In this document: positions 8,356-17,572 of the stretch, in pieces
Position numbering within the stretch: the stretch's first letter is position 1
Layout: each line of letters opens with the position of its first letter
Assembly: GCF_030851345.1 (NCBI RefSeq)
Contig: NZ_JALPNU010000006.1
Coordinates: 1 to 64,000, forward strand
DNA from: Marinifilum sp. D714
Lineage (GTDB): Bacteria > Bacteroidota > Bacteroidia > Bacteroidales > Marinifilaceae
Direction of reading: 5' to 3'
Length of the DNA stretch: 64,000 bases
Notes under the pieces: generated by a model
Told to the model about the DNA's origin: nothing
Database searches by the model: none
What the model saw: only the letters and a program-made list of their open reading frames with translations
Program-made: the position numbers and the translations under genes

Positions 8356-11300
8356 TTAAAACGTTACTTTTACACCTAATGTTACTGCACTCATTGGAGT
8401 ATACCTATACTCATCAGAACTACCTGTAGTAGAAGTATTAGGATAAAAACCTTTTCTTTTTGTAAAAGTATATAAATTATTACCTGAAGCATATACACTT
8501 AATGCATCAACATTTAATTTATCACAAATTTCATTTGAGAAAGTATAGCCTAACCTAACATTAGATAGTCCAAGGAAAGAAGCATCTGTTAACCAGCGGT
8601 CAGATCTTGAACTAATATTCTTGTCTAAATCATTTGTTAATCTTGGAATGTCTGTAGTAGTATTTCCAGGGGTCCATCTATTCAATATATCCTTGTGATA
8701 AACTCCTTTACCAACAGCTCTGGCCGAATTCATAAGATCTGCATAAATACCATCATATGCTTTTCCACCAATTTGATAAATACATCTCACATCTAAGTCA
8801 AAACCTTTGTATCTATAATAAAACGAGAATCCACCTTGTAAATCAGGAATTGCAGTATTTCCAGTAAATACACGTGTAGCTTCATCATAATCTGTTGTCT
8901 TTTCCCAGGTATAATCACCAAGGTTTTCCTCGGTTGACTTATTAATATCTGCAATAGCTCCATCTTCATTTACAGCAACCCACCATTGAGCTTGACCCGT
9001 TGCAGAATCAACCCCGGCATATCTTTGAAGGTAACGATCATAGATAGAACGTCCTTTTTCATATCCAAATGTTCCATTACGAATGAATTCTGAAGGCTTA
9101 CCTGTTGCAGGATCAGCTGGCATTTTTGTAATCTCATTTTTATAATGTGCTCCATTCAAATTAATAGTTAATTCATGATCATCATTACTTACAGGAGTAT
9201 ATGAGAAACTAAATTCAAATCCTGAATTACGCATATCTAAATCATTCACAAAAATAGAAGAATATCCCAATGAGCCAGCTACATCACGTGAATATAACAT
9301 ATCCTTAGTATCTCGAACATAATACTCTAATGAACCTGACAGCTTTCTGTTCCATAAGTCAAATTCAACACCAACATTAAAATTGGTATTAGACTCCCAA
9401 GTCAAATTAGGATTACCTTTTGAATCAAACTCCAAAGCCATTTGATCGTTAAGGTTAGCAATGTTATACAAGTCAAATGCAGGGTAAGATGATGTAATAT
9501 TTTCGTTACCTGAAACACCATAACTAGCTTTAAATTTTAATAAATCAATAAAACTATAATCTGCTAAGAAATCTTCATCACTAGCTTTCCATGATCCACC
9601 AATTGACCAAAAATCACCCCATCTATCATTAGGGAATCTTGAACTACCATCTCTACGGTAGGAACCTTTAAGGAAATATTTACTTTTATAATCATAAATA
9701 ACTTGACCAAAGTAACTTTCCATAGAACGACTATATGTATCTGAATTCAATGTCTCTAACTTAATGGCATTACTAAATTCAGGTACATGCTCTTTCAAAG
9801 TTCCAGTCTTATAACCATACTGATACTTTCTCTCATAGTCGTAAACCTCATGTCCAACCATAGCTGAAATAGTATGGTCATCAAATTGCTTATTCCAATT
9901 TAAAATCTGGTTCCATGTATAGGTAAGTCTGTTATTAGTAGTTCGTGAAACAGAACCTTTTCCTTTACCATCTCCATACAATGAATTTTGCTGTCTTGCT
10001 GACAATGAGCTTTGATATGTTACACCAATTCTAGTTGAAAATTTAAAATTATCTAAGAATGTAGCCTCTAAATAAGAATTCGCAGTAACTTCATGAATCT
10101 CAGTAAATCTTTCGTCTAACTCATAACTTCTCGCTGGATTAATAAAATTACCAAATCTTCTTTCCAAACCAGGAGCTGATCCATCAGAGTAGTCATACAA
10201 ATAATCATCATTTTCATCAAAAACTCTGTTATAATCCTCATCATAAACAAATACTGGATAAATAGGAGGGATATTATTAATAAAATAAAATGCATTATTC
10301 GCTGCACTACTATCCTCACTAACAGGATTAGTCATTTTTGAATATGTATAACTTAACTTATTTGACGTTTTCAACCAAGATTTAACCTGATGATCCAAAT
10401 TTATTACAGAACTTAAACGATCAAAACTAGACTCTTTAACATACCCTTCATCATTCATATAATTAACTGACGAATAATAAGTTGTTCTATCTTTACCCCC
10501 TCTAAAACTTACACCAATAGATTTGCGAAGACCTGTCCTCATCATTTCATCTTCCCAATCGTCATTAATCATTCGTTGGGCACTCTGATTAAATACACCA
10601 TCTACTCCTACTAGTTGATCATCCGCAACATTATACAAATTATAACCACCTAACTCACTTACTAAGTTTTGTGATGCCCACGCATTTGCAGCATTTAAAT
10701 CCAAGGCCCCTGCAGGTGCATATAGTTTAGCATTTCTTAATGCTTCCCAAGATAGCTCATAGTACTCCTCAGGACTATCAGTAGTTTCATAATATGGTAA
10801 CAATCTAAAGCTAGTACCTAAATCTATATTTACATCAATTTTGGATTTTCCTTGTTTACCTTTCTTGGTTTCAATCAAAACTACACCATTAGCTGCTCTG
10901 GAACCATACAAAGCCGCTGCTGAAGCATCTTTCAAAACAGTAAAAGATTCAATATCTCTTGTATCAATAGAGCTTAAATCTCCACCAAATGGGATACCAT
11001 CCAACACATAAAGAGGCTCTGATGAAGCATTTAAAGAGCCAATACCTCTAATTCTAATCTGTGCCGTCTCACCTGGCTGACCTGAAGAATTGATAACCTG
11101 AACACCAGCTACCTCTCCTTCTAAAGCTTTTGTAATCTCTGTAGTCTTTCTCTTTTCTAATTTATCTGCTTTTACTACAGTTGCAGAACCAGTAAATGAT
11201 GATCTTTTAGCTGTCCCGTACGCAACAACCATTACCTCATCAACACCAATGGATTCGTTTTCCATTACTACATTAATTACAGTTTGATTTCCTACTGTAA

Positions 11301-11547
11301 CTTCTTGAGAAACCATACCAACAAAACTAAACATCAAAACATCTGATGCTTCCGCTTTAAGGGTGTATTTCCCATCAATATCAGTACTAGCCCCAATCGT
11401 AGTACCTTTAATCACAACAGATACTCCTGGCATTCCCAGTCCGTCCTCGGCACTAGTTACTGTACCAGTAATCTGTTTACTTTGTGCATTTACTATTTGT
11501 ACACCTATAAGAAATAGATACACAAATAGTCCAATCATTTTTTTCAT
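8356..11547 (-). CDS. SusC/RagA-like TonB-dependent outer-membrane transporter
   Basis: A 1063-residue SusC-type transporter: signal peptide (IVNAQ at about residue 21), carboxypeptidase-regulatory-like domain, plug (about 110-235, with LEGEVAGVQVINSSG and RIRGIGSLN), and a barrel ending in a C-terminal aromatic strand (LGVKVTF). It is the first gene of a two-gene operon with the SusD gene at 6850-8346. Its first roughly 105 residues match those of the first SusC with few changes, after which the proteins diverge. This points to duplication or gene conversion of the 5' part. It is transcribed divergently from pepD. Confidence 0.95.
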   Translation of the reverse strand: MKKMIGLFVYLFLIGVQIVNAQSKQITGTVTSAEDGLGMPGVSVVIKGTTIGASTDIDGKYTLKAEASDVLMFSFVGMVSQEVTVGNQTVINVVMENESIGVDEVMVVAYGTAKRSSFTGSATVVKADKLEKRKTTEITKALEGEVAGVQVINSSGQPGETAQIRIRGIGSLNASSEPLYVLDGIPFGGDLSSIDTRDIESFTVLKDASAAALYGSRAANGVVLIETKKGKQGKSKIDVNIDLGTSFRLLPYYETTDSPEEYYELSWEALRNAKLYAPAGALDLNAANAWASQNLVSELGGYNLYNVADDQLVGVDGVFNQSAQRMINDDWEDEMMRTGLRKSIGVSFRGGKDRTTYYSSVNYMNDEGYVKESSFDRLSSVINLDHQVKSWLKTSNKLSYTYSKMTNPVSEDSSAANNAFYFINNIPPIYPVFVYDEDYNRVFDENDDYLYDYSDGSAPGLERRFGNFINPARSYELDERFTEIHEVTANSYLEATFLDNFKFSTRIGVTYQSSLSARQQNSLYGDGKGKGSVSRTTNNRLTYTWNQILNWNKQFDDHTISAMVGHEVYDYERKYQYGYKTGTLKEHVPEFSNAIKLETLNSDTYSRSMESYFGQVIYDYKSKYFLKGSYRRDGSSRFPNDRWGDFWSIGGSWKASDEDFLADYSFIDLLKFKASYGVSGNENITSSYPAFDLYNIANLNDQMALEFDSKGNPNLTWESNTNFNVGVEFDLWNRKLSGSLEYYVRDTKDMLYSRDVAGSLGYSSIFVNDLDMRNSGFEFSFSYTPVSNDDHELTINLNGAHYKNEITKMPADPATGKPSEFIRNGTFGYEKGRSIYDRYLQRYAGVDSATGQAQWWVAVNEDGAIADINKSTEENLGDYTWEKTTDYDEATRVFTGNTAIPDLQGGFSFYYRYKGFDLDVRCIYQIGGKAYDGIYADLMNSARAVGKGVYHKDILNRWTPGNTTTDIPRLTNDLDKNISSRSDRWLTDASFLGLSNVRLGYTFSNEICDKLNVDALSVYASGNNLYTFTKRKGFYPNTSTTGSSDEYRYTPMSAVTLGVKVTF

Positions 11548-11926
11548 AAAAAAACTTTTTTAGTTAGTAATTAAGTAAAGATTCTAATATGGTTAATGGT
11601 AATTTTAGATCCTAAATATAATATTTTAAATTTATTTAACAAATTTTAACAAACTCCTCCTGCTACTCATTTTTTTATGACTTTCATCATAGTTTACAAC
11701 CAATTTTTCAGCACAATAGTTAAACTACAAATAAGCTAATTTTTCACGAGTACGCCCTATTAAAGCATCACTATAAAGATTTTTAACATTTGAATAGAAA
11801 CAATATTTATCTATTAACTTTTTGTTGAATTATCACCAAGTACTTTTGATGAATACCCAAATATTTATTACTAAATATTATAATCCCGAGCCTAATTATT
11901 ACATTTGAAAAAAAATTTAAACAACA
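11548..11926. other. Divergent intergenic region between SusC and pepD
   Basis: It holds the copy of the shared SusC upstream motif at 11589-11604 and, at the other end, a good -7 box TACATTTG (11900-11907, consensus TAnnTTTG) 20 bp before the pepD start. No convincing -33 partner is visible for it. Nothing else is recognisable. Confidence 0.5.
11589..11604 (-). promoter_or_regulatory. Second copy of the SusC upstream motif
   Basis: Identical to the 16-bp motif at 5904-5919 and similarly placed, 42 bp upstream of the SusC start codon. The DNA between motif and ATG (poly-A stretch, AGTTAGTAATTAAGTAA on the plus strand) is also nearly the same in both. Confidence 0.4.
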
Positions 11927-13390
11927 ATGGAAAATATATTAAGCAAATTAGAACCTAAGGAAGTTTGGAAACACTTTGAAGACATCTGTCAGGTCCCTCG
12001 CCCTTCTAAAAAGGAAGAAAAAATAATTGAGTTTTTAATTGAGTTTGGAAAGAAGAACAATTTAGAAACTAAAAGAGATGAGATTGGTAATGTGTTGATT
12101 AAAAAACCTGCTACTCCAGGCAAAGAAAACCTGAAAACAGTGGTTCTACAATCGCATATGGATATGGTTTGCGAAAAAAACAATGATACAACTCACAATT
12201 TTGACACCGATCCAATTACACCATGGATTGACAACGGCTGGGTAAAAGCAAAAGGAACCACTCTGGGCGCTGATGATGGTATTGGTATGGCTGCAGAAAT
12301 GGCTCTTCTAACATCTAATAATATTGAACATGGTCCTATAGAATGTCTTTTTACTGTAGATGAAGAAACAGGCTTATCAGGTGCTTTCGCTCTACAACCA
12401 GGTTTTTTCGATGGTAAGATTCTATTGAATTTAGACTCAGAAGACGAAGGGGAGATATTTATAGGATGTGCTGGAGGAATTGACACTTTAGCCAATATGG
12501 AATATCAAAAAGAGGAGGTTCCTAACGGACATTTCGCCATTAGAATTGATGTTAAGGGATTACTTGGCGGTCACTCTGGAGACGAAATCAACAAAGGACG
12601 TGGAAATTCGAATAAAATACTGAATAGATTTCTTTGGCAAATCAACAAGAAGTACAATATCCGAATTAACGAATTTAATGGTGGTAACCTTAGAAATGCA
12701 ATTCCTCGTGAAGCATATGCTATAATAACCTTACCTTCAGAATTTAAGGAAAATGTTAGAGCAGACCTGAACATTTACGCTTCAGAAATGGAGCATGTTT
12801 GGGAAATTTACGAGCCAAAACTTAAGATCACATTAGAGTCAGTTGAAAAACCTGCATTTGTTATTGATGTCAATACTAGTAATAATTTAATGGATGCTAT
12901 TTACGCTTGTCCGCACGGAGTTTTTTCCATGAGTTCAAGAATGCCTGGTATGGTTGAAACATCAACCAATTTAGCTTCTGTTAAATTTACCAATGATAAC
13001 AAAATACAAATCACAACTTCACAACGTAGCGATGTGGACAGCGAAAAATACAACATTGCTCAAATGGTTGGCAGCTCATTAACTTTGGCTGGTGCTCAAA
13101 TCGAACATACCGATGGTTATCCTGGATGGGCACCAAACCCTAATTCAGAAATTTTAACTGTTGCTGTAGATTCTTACAAAAAACTTTTTGGAAAAGAGCC
13201 TGTAGTCAGATCTATCCATGCAGGATTAGAGTGTGGTTTATTCCTGGAAAAATATCCAGAAATGGACATGATTTCATTTGGACCTACTTTAAGAGATGTA
13301 CATTCTCCTGATGAAAGAATTAATATCGAAACTGTAGAAAAGTTTTGGCAACATCTGGTAGATATCATTCAAAACATGCCAGCCAACTAA
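11927..13390 (+). CDS. pepD: Aminoacyl-histidine dipeptidase (peptidase D)
   Basis: A 487-residue cytosolic M20-family metallopeptidase of the PepD (carnosinase-like) type, which hydrolyses dipeptides such as Xaa-His. The metal-site motifs are visible: SHMDMV (His77, Asp79), GADDGIG (Asp116/117) and DEETGL (Glu146/147). The length matches the family (about 485). It is a single gene with a -7 promoter box just upstream and a terminator directly behind it. Its divergence from a SusCD operon invites the idea of peptide uptake followed by hydrolysis, but nothing in the sequence proves a link. Confidence 0.95.
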   Translation: MENILSKLEPKEVWKHFEDICQVPRPSKKEEKIIEFLIEFGKKNNLETKRDEIGNVLIKKPATPGKENLKTVVLQSHMDMVCEKNNDTTHNFDTDPITPWIDNGWVKAKGTTLGADDGIGMAAEMALLTSNNIEHGPIECLFTVDEETGLSGAFALQPGFFDGKILLNLDSEDEGEIFIGCAGGIDTLANMEYQKEEVPNGHFAIRIDVKGLLGGHSGDEINKGRGNSNKILNRFLWQINKKYNIRINEFNGGNLRNAIPREAYAIITLPSEFKENVRADLNIYASEMEHVWEIYEPKLKITLESVEKPAFVIDVNTSNNLMDAIYACPHGVFSMSSRMPGMVETSTNLASVKFTNDNKIQITTSQRSDVDSEKYNIAQMVGSSLTLAGAQIEHTDGYPGWAPNPNSEILTVAVDSYKKLFGKEPVVRSIHAGLECGLFLEKYPEMDMISFGPTLRDVHSPDERINIETVEKFWQHLVDIIQNMPAN

Positions 13391-13402
13391 AAAATAGAAT
13401 TT

Positions 13403-13436
13403 AAAAAATGCGATCAATAATTGATCGCATTTTTTC
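13403..13436 (+). terminator. Terminator of pepD
   Basis: A-rich left arm AAAAATGCGATCAA pairs with TTGATCGCATTTTT, followed by T. It sits just behind the pepD stop codon. Confidence 0.88.
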
Positions 13437-13593
13437 TATCTCCAATCGTAAAAATTTAAGTATTGAACCAATGGATAAAGCCTCTTGTCATAAAACATGA
13501 ACATTGGTCAAATCCTTATCAATTCAACCGTACAAATACTTTCCGCTTTTATAGAAAAGATGTAGTTTTGCGTGCTATTTTAACACATACATC

Positions 13594-14373
13594 TTGAATC
13601 AAGAAATTTACCAAAATATTGAATCCTGGTTTGAAATATACTCAAACAGTTTTTCAAGCGAGAACGAGGAAATCAGCCTGAATTTTGACCTAAAAAGAAT
13701 TCATTCTTGTAATACGGTTGAGATCATTACAGAACTTTCATCAGAATGTGAATTAAATGATGAACAGTTATTAATTTCCAAAACAATTGCTCTCCTGCAT
13801 GATGTTGGAAGATTCGAGCAATTATTGAAACACGAAACTTTCTCGGATAACGAACAGGATAATCATATCGATTTAGGAATCGATGTTTTAAAATCGGAAA
13901 ATGTACTTGGTAAACTAGAAGAGGATACCGTACAAATCATTTTCGAATGTATTCGTTATCACGACATCGACATTTTACCTAAATCAGTAAATAAGGACGC
14001 TCTGACATTCCTTAAGCTACTTAGAGATGCTGATAGAATAGATATTCTAAACATTCTTTCAAAGTACTATACAGAATATAAAACTGGCTCTAATAAAAGA
14101 TTAGAAATGGAGCTGGCAGATAAACCAGAAATCTCGAAAATGGTTTATAAATCGGTTATGGACGAAAAGGTGGTTAGCAAAAAGGATATTCTTACACTTA
14201 ATGAACAAAAGATTCATCAAATGTCATGGGTTTACGATTTAAACTTTAAAAAGAGCTTTAAAGTAGTAAGCGAAAAGAACTATCTAAAAAAAATCTACGA
14301 ATCATTACCTAAAAAAGATGAGGTAATAGATATGTACAGACAGATGAAAATCTATCTTGAAAACAACTTATAA
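13594..14373 (+). CDS. HD-domain phosphohydrolase-like protein
   Basis: A 259-residue protein with an HD superfamily signature: His37, the paired HD at residues 69-70 in LLHDVGRFEQ, and RYHDIDILP further on. These are metal ligands of HD phosphohydrolases, which act on nucleotides and related phosphates. The substrate cannot be told. The start codon is TTG at 13594. There is no in-frame ATG before the HD motif that would keep the fold complete, so the TTG start is well supported. It is a single gene between pepD and the BFD-type protein. Confidence 0.82.
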   Translation: MNQEIYQNIESWFEIYSNSFSSENEEISLNFDLKRIHSCNTVEIITELSSECELNDEQLLISKTIALLHDVGRFEQLLKHETFSDNEQDNHIDLGIDVLKSENVLGKLEEDTVQIIFECIRYHDIDILPKSVNKDALTFLKLLRDADRIDILNILSKYYTEYKTGSNKRLEMELADKPEISKMVYKSVMDEKVVSKKDILTLNEQKIHQMSWVYDLNFKKSFKVVSEKNYLKKIYESLPKKDEVIDMYRQMKIYLENNL

Positions 14374-14486
14374 TCAACACTTTGAATCTTTATTTAGATT
14401 TATTTTAAATTAATTACCTTATTTCTCTGATATCAATCGAAGAATATATATATTTACATCAGAATTATATATTAATTGAGATTAAC

Positions 14487-14711
14487 ATGAGAGACATAGT
14501 TTGCAACTGTCAAATGGTAGACAGAAACACAATAGATAAAGCAATTCACGATAAAAATGCCACTACAATAGAAGAAATTAGACGATACACAGGAGCTAAC
14601 ACAGGATGCGGAAAGTGTATGTCGTATATCAATAGTATTTTAGATGTAGAAGTTCCTAAAATAGTTAAAAAGGAAGAAAGCACTCAAGGTAGTAGATTTA
14701 AACTATGGTAA
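14487..14711 (+). CDS. BFD-like [2Fe-2S]-binding protein
   Basis: A 74-residue protein with the four cysteines of the BFD-like [2Fe-2S] fold: Cys6-x-Cys8 and Cys41-x-x-Cys44 (TGCGKC). The fold is found in bacterioferritin-associated ferredoxin and as a domain of nitrite reductase and NifU-like proteins. Bfd releases iron from bacterioferritin by delivering electrons, but no bacterioferritin gene is present here, so the partner is unknown. It is an independent gene closed by a strong terminator. The C-terminal 20 residues are charged and probably disordered. Confidence 0.85.
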   Translation: MRDIVCNCQMVDRNTIDKAIHDKNATTIEEIRRYTGANTGCGKCMSYINSILDVEVPKIVKKEESTQGSRFKLW

Positions 14712-14714
14712 CAT

Positions 14715-14743
14715 AAAGCTTCGATTTTTCGAAGCTTTTTTTA
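14715..14743 (+). terminator. Terminator of the BFD-like gene
   Basis: Arms AAAGCTTCGA and TCGAAGCTTT, followed by seven T, immediately after the stop codon. Confidence 0.9.
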
Positions 14744-14895
14744 TTTCTACAAATTCACAAAAACAGAAACAGGAGAAACGAAAAAACCATATCCTTCTCG
14801 CCTCTCCCATTAAAACCATTTTTACATCTGATATAATTAGTTGTTATAAATATATAACATCCAATCAATATAAAAAAATCAGATATTTGGAAAGA

Positions 14896-15058
14896 TTATA
14901 CCTTCTGAAAGCCTCGCAATACATACTTATTGTTCCAATAGATAAACTCTAAACCCGAAAGCAAGGCCATGGCAAGATGAATAGGTTCCCAGACCTATAA
15001 GAAGCATGGGAGCTATTCCAAATACGATGAAAATCGTTACATATCCGATAAGAACCAT
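14896..15058 (-). pseudogene. Small membrane protein gene, apparently frameshifted
   Basis: On the minus strand an ATG at 15058 opens a hydrophobic frame beginning MVLIGYVTIFIVFGIAPMLL, which ends in-frame at 14927 with a poor tail. Deleting one G in the GGG at 14988-14990 joins it to a second frame reading EPIHLAMALLSGLEFIYW and NNKYVLRGFQKV, with a stop at 14896. That gives a plausible protein of about 53 residues with two membrane segments. It lies directly behind the terminator of mmdB on the same strand. It may be a broken gene, a sequencing error, or a programmed shift. No family is recognised. Confidence 0.35.
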
Positions 15059-15059
15059 A

Positions 15060-15091
15060 AAAAGGGCTGTTGATTACTCAACAACCCTTTT
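15060..15091 (-). terminator. Terminator of the methylmalonyl-CoA decarboxylase operon
   Basis: Arms AAAAGGGCTGTTGA and TCAACAACCCTTTT with one G-U type mismatch and a 3-4 base loop, ending in a short T run on the minus strand, 25 bp past the mmdB stop. Confidence 0.85.
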
Positions 15092-15115
15092 GATATATTA
15101 ACTATAGATGTTTGG

Positions 15116-16750
15116 CTACATTAAGAAGCTCAATAAGATACCTGCACCTACTGCCGAGCCAATAACCCCAGATACGTTAGGAGCCATTGCATGCATCAAT
15201 AAGTGGTTAGATGGATCGTTTTGTAATCCCATATTCTGAACTACACGAGCACTATCTGGTACAGCTGATACACCTGCAGCACCAATCATTGGGTTGATTG
15301 GACGATCTTTTGGCGAGAACCAGTTCATGATTTTAGCGAAAATTACACCTCCGGCAGTTGCTACAATAAATGAAGCAGCACCAAGACCGAAAATCATGAT
15401 AGAGTCAGCAGTTAAAAACACGTCAGCCTGGGTAGAAGCACCAACAGTAACACCTAACAAGATTGTAATGGTGTTAATCAATGCATTACTTGCAGTATCT
15501 GCCAAACGGTTAGTAACAGTTGATTCCTTTAACAAGTTACCAAAGAACAACATACCTAATAGAGGTAGAGCTGTTGGTGAAATGTATGCAGTTAACAACA
15601 TACCTACAATAGGGAAAATTATCTTCTCAAGACGAGTAACAGCGCGTGGTGGCTTCATCTTAATCTTTCTTTCCTTCTTAGTTGTAAGCAAGTTGATAAT
15701 CGGAGGCTGAATTACAGGTACCAATGCCATGTATGAATAAGCAGCAATCGCAATAGGACCAATCAAGTTCTTCACAGTCTCACCATTGGCCATTACATTC
15801 ATACCATTCGCCAATTTCGATGAAAGGAAGATAGCTGTTGGACCATCAGCACCACCAATGATACCAATTGCACCTGCTTCTGGCGGAGCAAATCCCAACC
15901 AAAGAGCACCTAGGAAAGTAGCAAAAATACCAATCTGAGCTGCTGCTCCCAATACCATCAATCTTGGATTCGAGATCAAGGATGAGAAGTCGGTCATTGC
16001 ACCAATTCCCAAGAATATCAATGGCGGATACCATCCATTCACAACCCCGGAGTATAGAATATTCATTACTGAACCTGGCTCGTAGATACCCAACTTCAAG
16101 TTGAAGTCAACCGCCTGGAACATTGGAATATTACCAATAATAATACCTGTACCAATAGGAATCAACAATAATGGCTCATAATCATATCTAATCGCTAAGA
16201 AAATGAATACCAACCCAATTAAAACCATTAATAAGTTTCCTGCGGTAACGTTTGCAAATCCGGTAAATTCATAAAAGTTTTTCAACCCAACTACGGCACT
16301 TGAATTGTGCTCGCTATCTAACACAGGGTTTCCAAAGTTTAGGAAGTCACCTTCAATTTTTGCATTTCGTTCAGCAATTTGAAGAACTTCTGAAGTTGTA
16401 ACGTATGCATTTGAACCTGAATTAGGGTCAGTATTCTTATGCAAGTGAGTAACTTTTTTAGGATTAAAGGTCATTGTTAAGTTAGTACCATTTAGCACCC
16501 AATGCCCCGTAAATCTCTGCTTAATAGAGTCCATTGTAAAGGTATTATCCTTCTTGAACTCAATAGTTTTGTAACGTTTTACCGTTGTTTTCGATTCACC
16601 AATAGGATTTGGAATATAACCATCAGCGTGGTTAACCCATTTTCCGCTTGTTAGTTTAGCTGTTGCATCCCCTTGATCTTGAGCAATAGAGTTTATTGCA
16701 AACCCCATTATCAAAATCATCGAGAATACCAATGTATAAAGTTTTCTCAT
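15116..16750 (-). CDS. mmdB: Na+-pumping methylmalonyl-CoA decarboxylase beta subunit with extra N-terminal domain
   Basis: The C-terminal 375 residues are the OadB/GcdB/MmdB integral membrane subunit, which decarboxylates carboxybiotin and exports Na+. Visible signatures are YDYEPLLLIPIG (about 189-200), GGADGPTAIF (299-308) and GAAGVSAVPDSARVVQ near the end. Family members are usually about 375-430 residues. This protein has 544, because a signal peptide (to about residue 23) and a roughly 130-residue lipocalin-like domain (GKWVNH, GHWVLNGTNLTMTF) precede the membrane part. With a cleaved signal the extra domain would face the periplasm. It is the last gene of the operon, 33 bp after the biotin protein. 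The core assignment is firm; the role of the extra domain is unknown. Confidence 0.93.
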   Translation of the reverse strand: MRKLYTLVFSMILIMGFAINSIAQDQGDATAKLTSGKWVNHADGYIPNPIGESKTTVKRYKTIEFKKDNTFTMDSIKQRFTGHWVLNGTNLTMTFNPKKVTHLHKNTDPNSGSNAYVTTSEVLQIAERNAKIEGDFLNFGNPVLDSEHNSSAVVGLKNFYEFTGFANVTAGNLLMVLIGLVFIFLAIRYDYEPLLLIPIGTGIIIGNIPMFQAVDFNLKLGIYEPGSVMNILYSGVVNGWYPPLIFLGIGAMTDFSSLISNPRLMVLGAAAQIGIFATFLGALWLGFAPPEAGAIGIIGGADGPTAIFLSSKLANGMNVMANGETVKNLIGPIAIAAYSYMALVPVIQPPIINLLTTKKERKIKMKPPRAVTRLEKIIFPIVGMLLTAYISPTALPLLGMLFFGNLLKESTVTNRLADTASNALINTITILLGVTVGASTQADVFLTADSIMIFGLGAASFIVATAGGVIFAKIMNWFSPKDRPINPMIGAAGVSAVPDSARVVQNMGLQNDPSNHLLMHAMAPNVSGVIGSAVGAGILLSFLM

Positions 16751-16783
16751 TGTGTCAGTTCTTTGACTTTAAATTCAAAAATG

Positions 16784-17206
16784 TTATGCAATTTCAACAA
16801 GAACATCGTCCTGAAGTACGCTATCGCCTACTGCAACCTTAACGGCTTTAACAGTACCACCCTTTTCAGCCATAACATTGTTTTCCATCTTCATTGCTTC
16901 CATTACCAACAAAGTATCACCTGGGTTAATGGTATCACCAACAGCAACGTTGATTTTAATAATGCTACCTGGAAGTGGAGCCTTAACAGTGATTGCACCA
17001 GCACCACCTTTTTGAATTTTTCCTTCGCCTGGCTTATTAACAACAGGCTTGCGAACTAGTGTAGGAGTTTTAGTTGCTTTTTCTTCAACATGTACATCTA
17101 CATCATAGCTAGTTCCGTTCACTTCAATTTTGGCATTCGATCCTTCAAAATCCTTGATTTCTACATCGTATTCCTGCCCTCTTATCGTAAATTTGAACTT
17201 CTTCAT
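16784..17206 (-). CDS. mmdC: Biotin carrier subunit of methylmalonyl-CoA decarboxylase
   Basis: A 140-residue protein with a C-terminal biotinyl domain: the motif EAMKM (Lys106 is the biotinylation site) lies at the usual distance of about 35 residues from the end. The N-terminal part is a small beta domain, followed by a Pro/Lys/Gly linker (about 45-70). The biotin arm shuttles CO2 between the carboxyltransferase MmdA and the membrane subunit MmdB. Its place between the OadG-like and OadB-like genes supports this complex rather than the carboxylase at 48-51 kb, which has its own carrier. Confidence 0.93.
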   Translation of the reverse strand: MKKFKFTIRGQEYDVEIKDFEGSNAKIEVNGTSYDVDVHVEEKATKTPTLVRKPVVNKPGEGKIQKGGAGAITVKAPLPGSIIKINVAVGDTINPGDTLLVMEAMKMENNVMAEKGGTVKAVKVAVGDSVLQDDVLVEIA

Positions 17207-17210
17207 TTTT

Positions 17211-17561
17211 TTATCTTGGTTGATTATTTACTCCATAAATCTTAGAACTCCACGGAGAATAATTCTTAGTAACTTTTTTAATTGTGATGATATTGCTTTC
17301 TTCATCGTGCAATTGATTGAAGTGCATATGCAAAGCCATTGCAATAGCTGCATTCACGTTTCCTTCAACTGTTAAATCATCAACTTCTGCGCAAGGTTTA
17401 CCTTCTTTTACAAGCTTCTTTCTTAAATTAAGCTGCAGAAGTTTAGGCAAATTGGTGAAAACAATAACCAAAAGTACCAATGCAACAAATACAATTGAGT
17501 ACCCCACTAATGCTACTGTCCATCCTCCTTGACTTCCTATAGATAATAAATTCATCATCAT
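17211..17561 (-). CDS. mmdD: OadG-like small membrane subunit of the decarboxylase
   Basis: A 116-residue protein with one transmembrane segment near the N-terminus (about residues 13-38) and a soluble tail, the pattern of the OadG/MmdD subunit that anchors the decarboxylase and helps assembly. The tail carries a conserved stretch with NVNAAIAMALHMHF typical of Bacteroidota members. It lies between mmdA (11 bp) and mmdC (4 bp). The start could be any of three consecutive Met codons. Confidence 0.85.
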   Translation of the reverse strand: MMMNLLSIGSQGGWTVALVGYSIVFVALVLLVIVFTNLPKLLQLNLRKKLVKEGKPCAEVDDLTVEGNVNAAIAMALHMHFNQLHDEESNIITIKKVTKNYSPWSSKIYGVNNQPR

Positions 17562-17572
17562 AGTGCTATTTT

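Noticed and set aside
390-11547. Polysaccharide utilisation locus
   Set aside because: There are SusCD pairs but no carbohydrate-active enzymes or regulators nearby.
15294-15710. Antisense frame of 138 codons within mmdB
   Set aside because: It is a shadow of a strongly supported gene on the other strand, without domain or start context. The same holds for antisense frames in pepD, purL, the carboxylase genes and tilS.
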